Source: Candidatus Aminicenantota bacterium
GTDB lineage: Bacteria > Acidobacteriota > Aminicenantia > Aminicenantales > Aminicenantaceae
Length of the DNA stretch: 34,432 nucleotides
Direction of reading: 5' to 3'
Assembly (NCBI GenBank): GCA_030669305.1
Contig: DAOVDU010000013.1
Coordinates: forward strand, 1-34,432
In this document: in pieces, positions 32,556 to 34,432 of the stretch
How positions within the stretch are numbered: the first letter of the stretch is position 1
Layout of the letters: every line of letters begins with the position of its first letter
Translations under genes and position numbers: made by a program
Notes under the pieces: model-generated
What the model was told of the DNA's origin: nothing
What the model saw: only the letters and a program-made list of their open reading frames with translations
Databases searched by the model: none

Positions 32556-33680
32556 TTATTCGATTGGATAGTACCGTTCCTTCCATTCAAATTTTTTCTT
32601 AAAAAAAGAAAGGCGAAAAGAATTAAGAAGAATTAACAAAGCAAGAATTATGGTAAAGGGATGGAGTAGGCCATATGTAATGCTCGTATGAAATCTCAAG
32701 GACAAGATTATTTTTATGACTGAGATTGTTAACACTTGGAAAAGTGGCAATGTGATACTATTGTTGGATGTCAGCGCAACCAATAAGGAAAGATAAGGAT
32801 AAATAAACAGAAAATGACAAGCAAAGAAAATTCCTACGAGATAATGGGGCGCATTTCCAATTGCCTCGTATTCATTCTTTGAAAATCCATTCCAAATTTC
32901 TTTGAAACAGGTATAAAACCGTACCTTCATGATTCTTGTCCCGTTAAGGACAGAAATTTTACCGTCGTTCTTTTTGACTTGTTTTGCTAACGCAATGTCA
33001 TCGACAATATCCGCTTTTATTTTCTCATAGCCTCCTAATGATAGATAGATTTTTTTTGATATTAAGAGAAAAGGGCCTATGCCAAAGGCAAGGTGTGAAT
33101 TTTTTGAATAGTTTACTAGTTTAAAGGGGATAAGAACATAAAAGGCAAAATGGATGATAGGAAGATACAATTTTTCTGCCCACGTCTTTGTGATCAGCTC
33201 TGGGATGTATGTGACAAAAGACGAATTGTTATCTTGAGCAGCAGCAAAAGCTAAGGAAATAGATTGAGGGGCATGTATTGTATCAGCATCAGTAAAAAGA
33301 AACCATTTGCCTCGAGCGACTTGAGAGAGCTGATGGCAGGCCCAATTTTTTCCATTCCAACCCTGAGGGAGCTTTTTGCCTTTGATGATCTTTAAATTTT
33401 TATTAAGACGGCAAAGTTTTCTTACGATTTTATAAGTCTTATCGGTTGAATTGTCATCAAGAACAATGATTTCCAGATTAGGATAATCAGATTCTAGAAT
33501 CGACGTAACACAGTTTTTGATATTTCTTTCTTCATTTCTTGCTGGAATCAATACAGAAATTAAGGATAAAGGCTTTCTAATCTTTAACTTCTCCTGCTCT
33601 TTTAGCGTTCTGAGATTCTGGATTAAATTAATAAACATAAGAAGAAGTAGAAATAGAATCAGCTCTTGAATATATTCCAT
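32556..33680 (-). CDS. Membrane-anchored GT2 glycosyltransferase (CrtQ/HpnB-like)
   Basis: 374-residue family 2 glycosyltransferase. An N-terminal helix (about 5-20) is followed by the GT-A domain: SVLIPARNEERNI, VLDDNSTDKT (D75/D76), KLPQGWNGKNWACHQ and the metal-binding DAD at D131-D133 (FTDADT). GPFLLISKKIYLSLGGYEKI and VDDIALAKQVKK contain the likely acceptor/base region. Three or four C-terminal helices follow. The LPQGWNGKNWACHQ wording recalls glycosyltransferases acting on carotenoid or hopanoid lipids, so a lipid acceptor is inferred. It starts six bases after the PlsY-like gene, in the sequence TAAAGGGTCATG, which suggests coupled translation. Confidence 0.88.
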   Translation of the reverse strand: MEYIQELILFLLLLMFINLIQNLRTLKEQEKLKIRKPLSLISVLIPARNEERNIKNCVTSILESDYPNLEIIVLDDNSTDKTYKIVRKLCRLNKNLKIIKGKKLPQGWNGKNWACHQLSQVARGKWFLFTDADTIHAPQSISLAFAAAQDNNSSFVTYIPELITKTWAEKLYLPIIHFAFYVLIPFKLVNYSKNSHLAFGIGPFLLISKKIYLSLGGYEKIKADIVDDIALAKQVKKNDGKISVLNGTRIMKVRFYTCFKEIWNGFSKNEYEAIGNAPHYLVGIFFACHFLFIYPYLSLLVALTSNNSITLPLFQVLTISVIKIILSLRFHTSITYGLLHPFTIILALLILLNSFRLSFFKKKFEWKERYYPIE

Positions 33681-33686
33681 GACCCT

Positions 33687-34277
33687 TTACCAGCCTGACT
33701 CTTGTTTTATCTTCTTCATATGTGGCTCATCTAGAAGTCTTTTAAAACCCAGAAAGAGGAGAAATAAAAGCAAAATTGCAGTCTCCTCCCATGATTTCTT
33801 TTGAACTACCCGCCATAGGATGGGAATGCTTCCCATGCCTACTCCAATTGCAATATGAAAATTTCGCAAGACAATATAAAATACCCCCATCAAAATAGCA
33901 GAAATTCCAATGATTAAAGGCTGCATACCGATTAAAAACCCCATAGCTGAAGCAGCTCCCTTCCCCCCTCTGCCCCTAAGAAAAATGGGAAAATCATGAC
34001 CTAACACAACAAATAACCCACAAAGCCAAATCCACCACGGAGCAAGTCCGAGAAGACAGCCAATCCAATACGCTAATAATCCTTTAGCCATATCCAATAT
34101 TGCAGCCATTATGCCATATTTTTTCCCTACTACGTGCCAAACATTACGTCCGCCAACATTTCCCTCTCCAACGACCCGGATATCAACGCCTTTAACTTTT
34201 TTAGCAATGATGTAGGAAAAAGGAATGGATCCTAAAAAATATGAAAGAATACATCCAAGAATAACCCTCTCTATCAT
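33687..34277 (-). CDS. Diverged PlsY-family acyltransferase-like protein
   Basis: 196-residue polytopic protein of the PlsY fold: FLGSIPFSYIIAKK, the middle loop VVGEGNVGGRNVWHVVG and GHDFPIFLRGRGGKGAASA. The middle loop departs from the usual GSGNxGATN (Ser to Glu, Thr to Arg) and the third loop has RGRGGKG for FKGGKG, unlike the copy at 21161-21751. It may therefore use a different acceptor or donor. First gene of a minus-strand unit with the GT2 and the unknown membrane protein. The upstream 155 bases are AT-rich, with a consensus TTGACA (34315-34310) but no properly spaced -10 box. Confidence 0.85.
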   Translation of the reverse strand: MIERVILGCILSYFLGSIPFSYIIAKKVKGVDIRVVGEGNVGGRNVWHVVGKKYGIMAAILDMAKGLLAYWIGCLLGLAPWWIWLCGLFVVLGHDFPIFLRGRGGKGAASAMGFLIGMQPLIIGISAILMGVFYIVLRNFHIAIGVGMGSIPILWRVVQKKSWEETAILLLFLLFLGFKRLLDEPHMKKIKQESGW

Positions 34278-34415
34278 CTTTTTCTTTTTTTATTATATTA
34301 AAATTATATTGTCAACTTTATTTTATCTTTTGCAAACATCTACATCCCCCTGTCACGCTTTCATCTTTTCTTGCATATTTAAACGTAAGTTCTCAATAAG
34401 TGTGGGTAATAGCTA

Positions 34416-34432
34416 TGGATTCCCGCCTCCGC
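34416..34432. repeat. Partial GC-rich repeat at window edge
   Basis: TGGATTCCCGCCTCCGC stands out in an AT-rich spacer and matches the first half of the widespread ATTCCCGC...GCGGGAAT type of extragenic palindrome (as in Neisseria dRS3). The expected second half lies beyond the window. Confidence 0.35.

Noticed and set aside
34292-34315. Perfect TTGACA...TATAAT promoter for the PlsY-like operon
   Set aside because: Both boxes exist on the minus strand but are 12 bases apart, too close for a sigma70 promoter; other spacings give poor -10 boxes.

Overview
The window looks like one end of a contig or a slice of a chromosome from a Gram-negative-type anaerobe or heterotroph of about 40 % GC. It carries secreted zinc peptidases with signal peptides, a c-di-AMP cyclase cluster next to ftsH and folP, and AT-rich intergenic spacers full of hairpins. 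The ftsH-folP-cdaA-cdaR-glmM order, the secreted M14/M28/M16 peptidases, a rhamnose pathway and a bifunctional FtcD would fit Acidobacteriota (for example the Aminicenantes lineage). That assignment is an inference from gene content, not something the sequence proves. No tRNA, rRNA, CRISPR array, transposase or phage gene was seen.

Layout. 1-5128 (+): ftsH (5' end cut off), folP, cdaA, cdaR and glmM, covering membrane proteolysis, folate, c-di-AMP signalling and amino-sugar supply to peptidoglycan. 5129-7731: pdxJ and an M20 amidohydrolase/carbamoylase-type enzyme, separated by repeat-rich spacers. 7732-8160 (-): a small GGQ release-factor-like protein. 8530-10185 (+): a secreted M14 carboxypeptidase, abutting tail-to-tail with a PTS-EIIA/zinc-ribbon fusion (10186-11010, -). 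11082-12692 (-): an exported M28 peptidase with a PA domain. 13092-15860 (-): rhaB-rhaA, divergent from asnS (16042-17334, +). 17552-23525 (+): a tightly packed rimO-pgpA-cinA-thpR-plsY-gpsA-TPR operon joining phospholipid synthesis to housekeeping functions. 23545-26008 (-): metK-ahcY, the SAM cycle. 26190-31752 (+): two M16-family proteins lacking the zinc motif, ftcD, a nicotinamidase and a macro-domain protein, mostly joined by ATGA overlaps. 31905-34277 (-): a diverged PlsY homologue, a membrane-anchored GT2 glycosyltransferase and a polytopic protein of unknown function that appears to start at a non-AUG codon.

Most genes are ordinary housekeeping genes. The unusual material is: (i) the EIIA-coiled-coil-zinc-ribbon fusion; (ii) the M16 pair in which both partners lack the HxxEH site; (iii) the PlsY-like/GT2/membrane-protein operon, whose last gene seems to use an ATA start; (iv) an RHR-to-RHL change in the c-di-AMP cyclase; and (v) intergenic spacers made of several distinct families of imperfect inverted repeats, two near-identical copies of which flank the M20 hydrolase gene 1400 bp apart. 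I do not see a single multi-gene system that is clearly new. The lipid-modification-like operon and the EIIA/zinc-ribbon fusion are the best candidates for follow-up.
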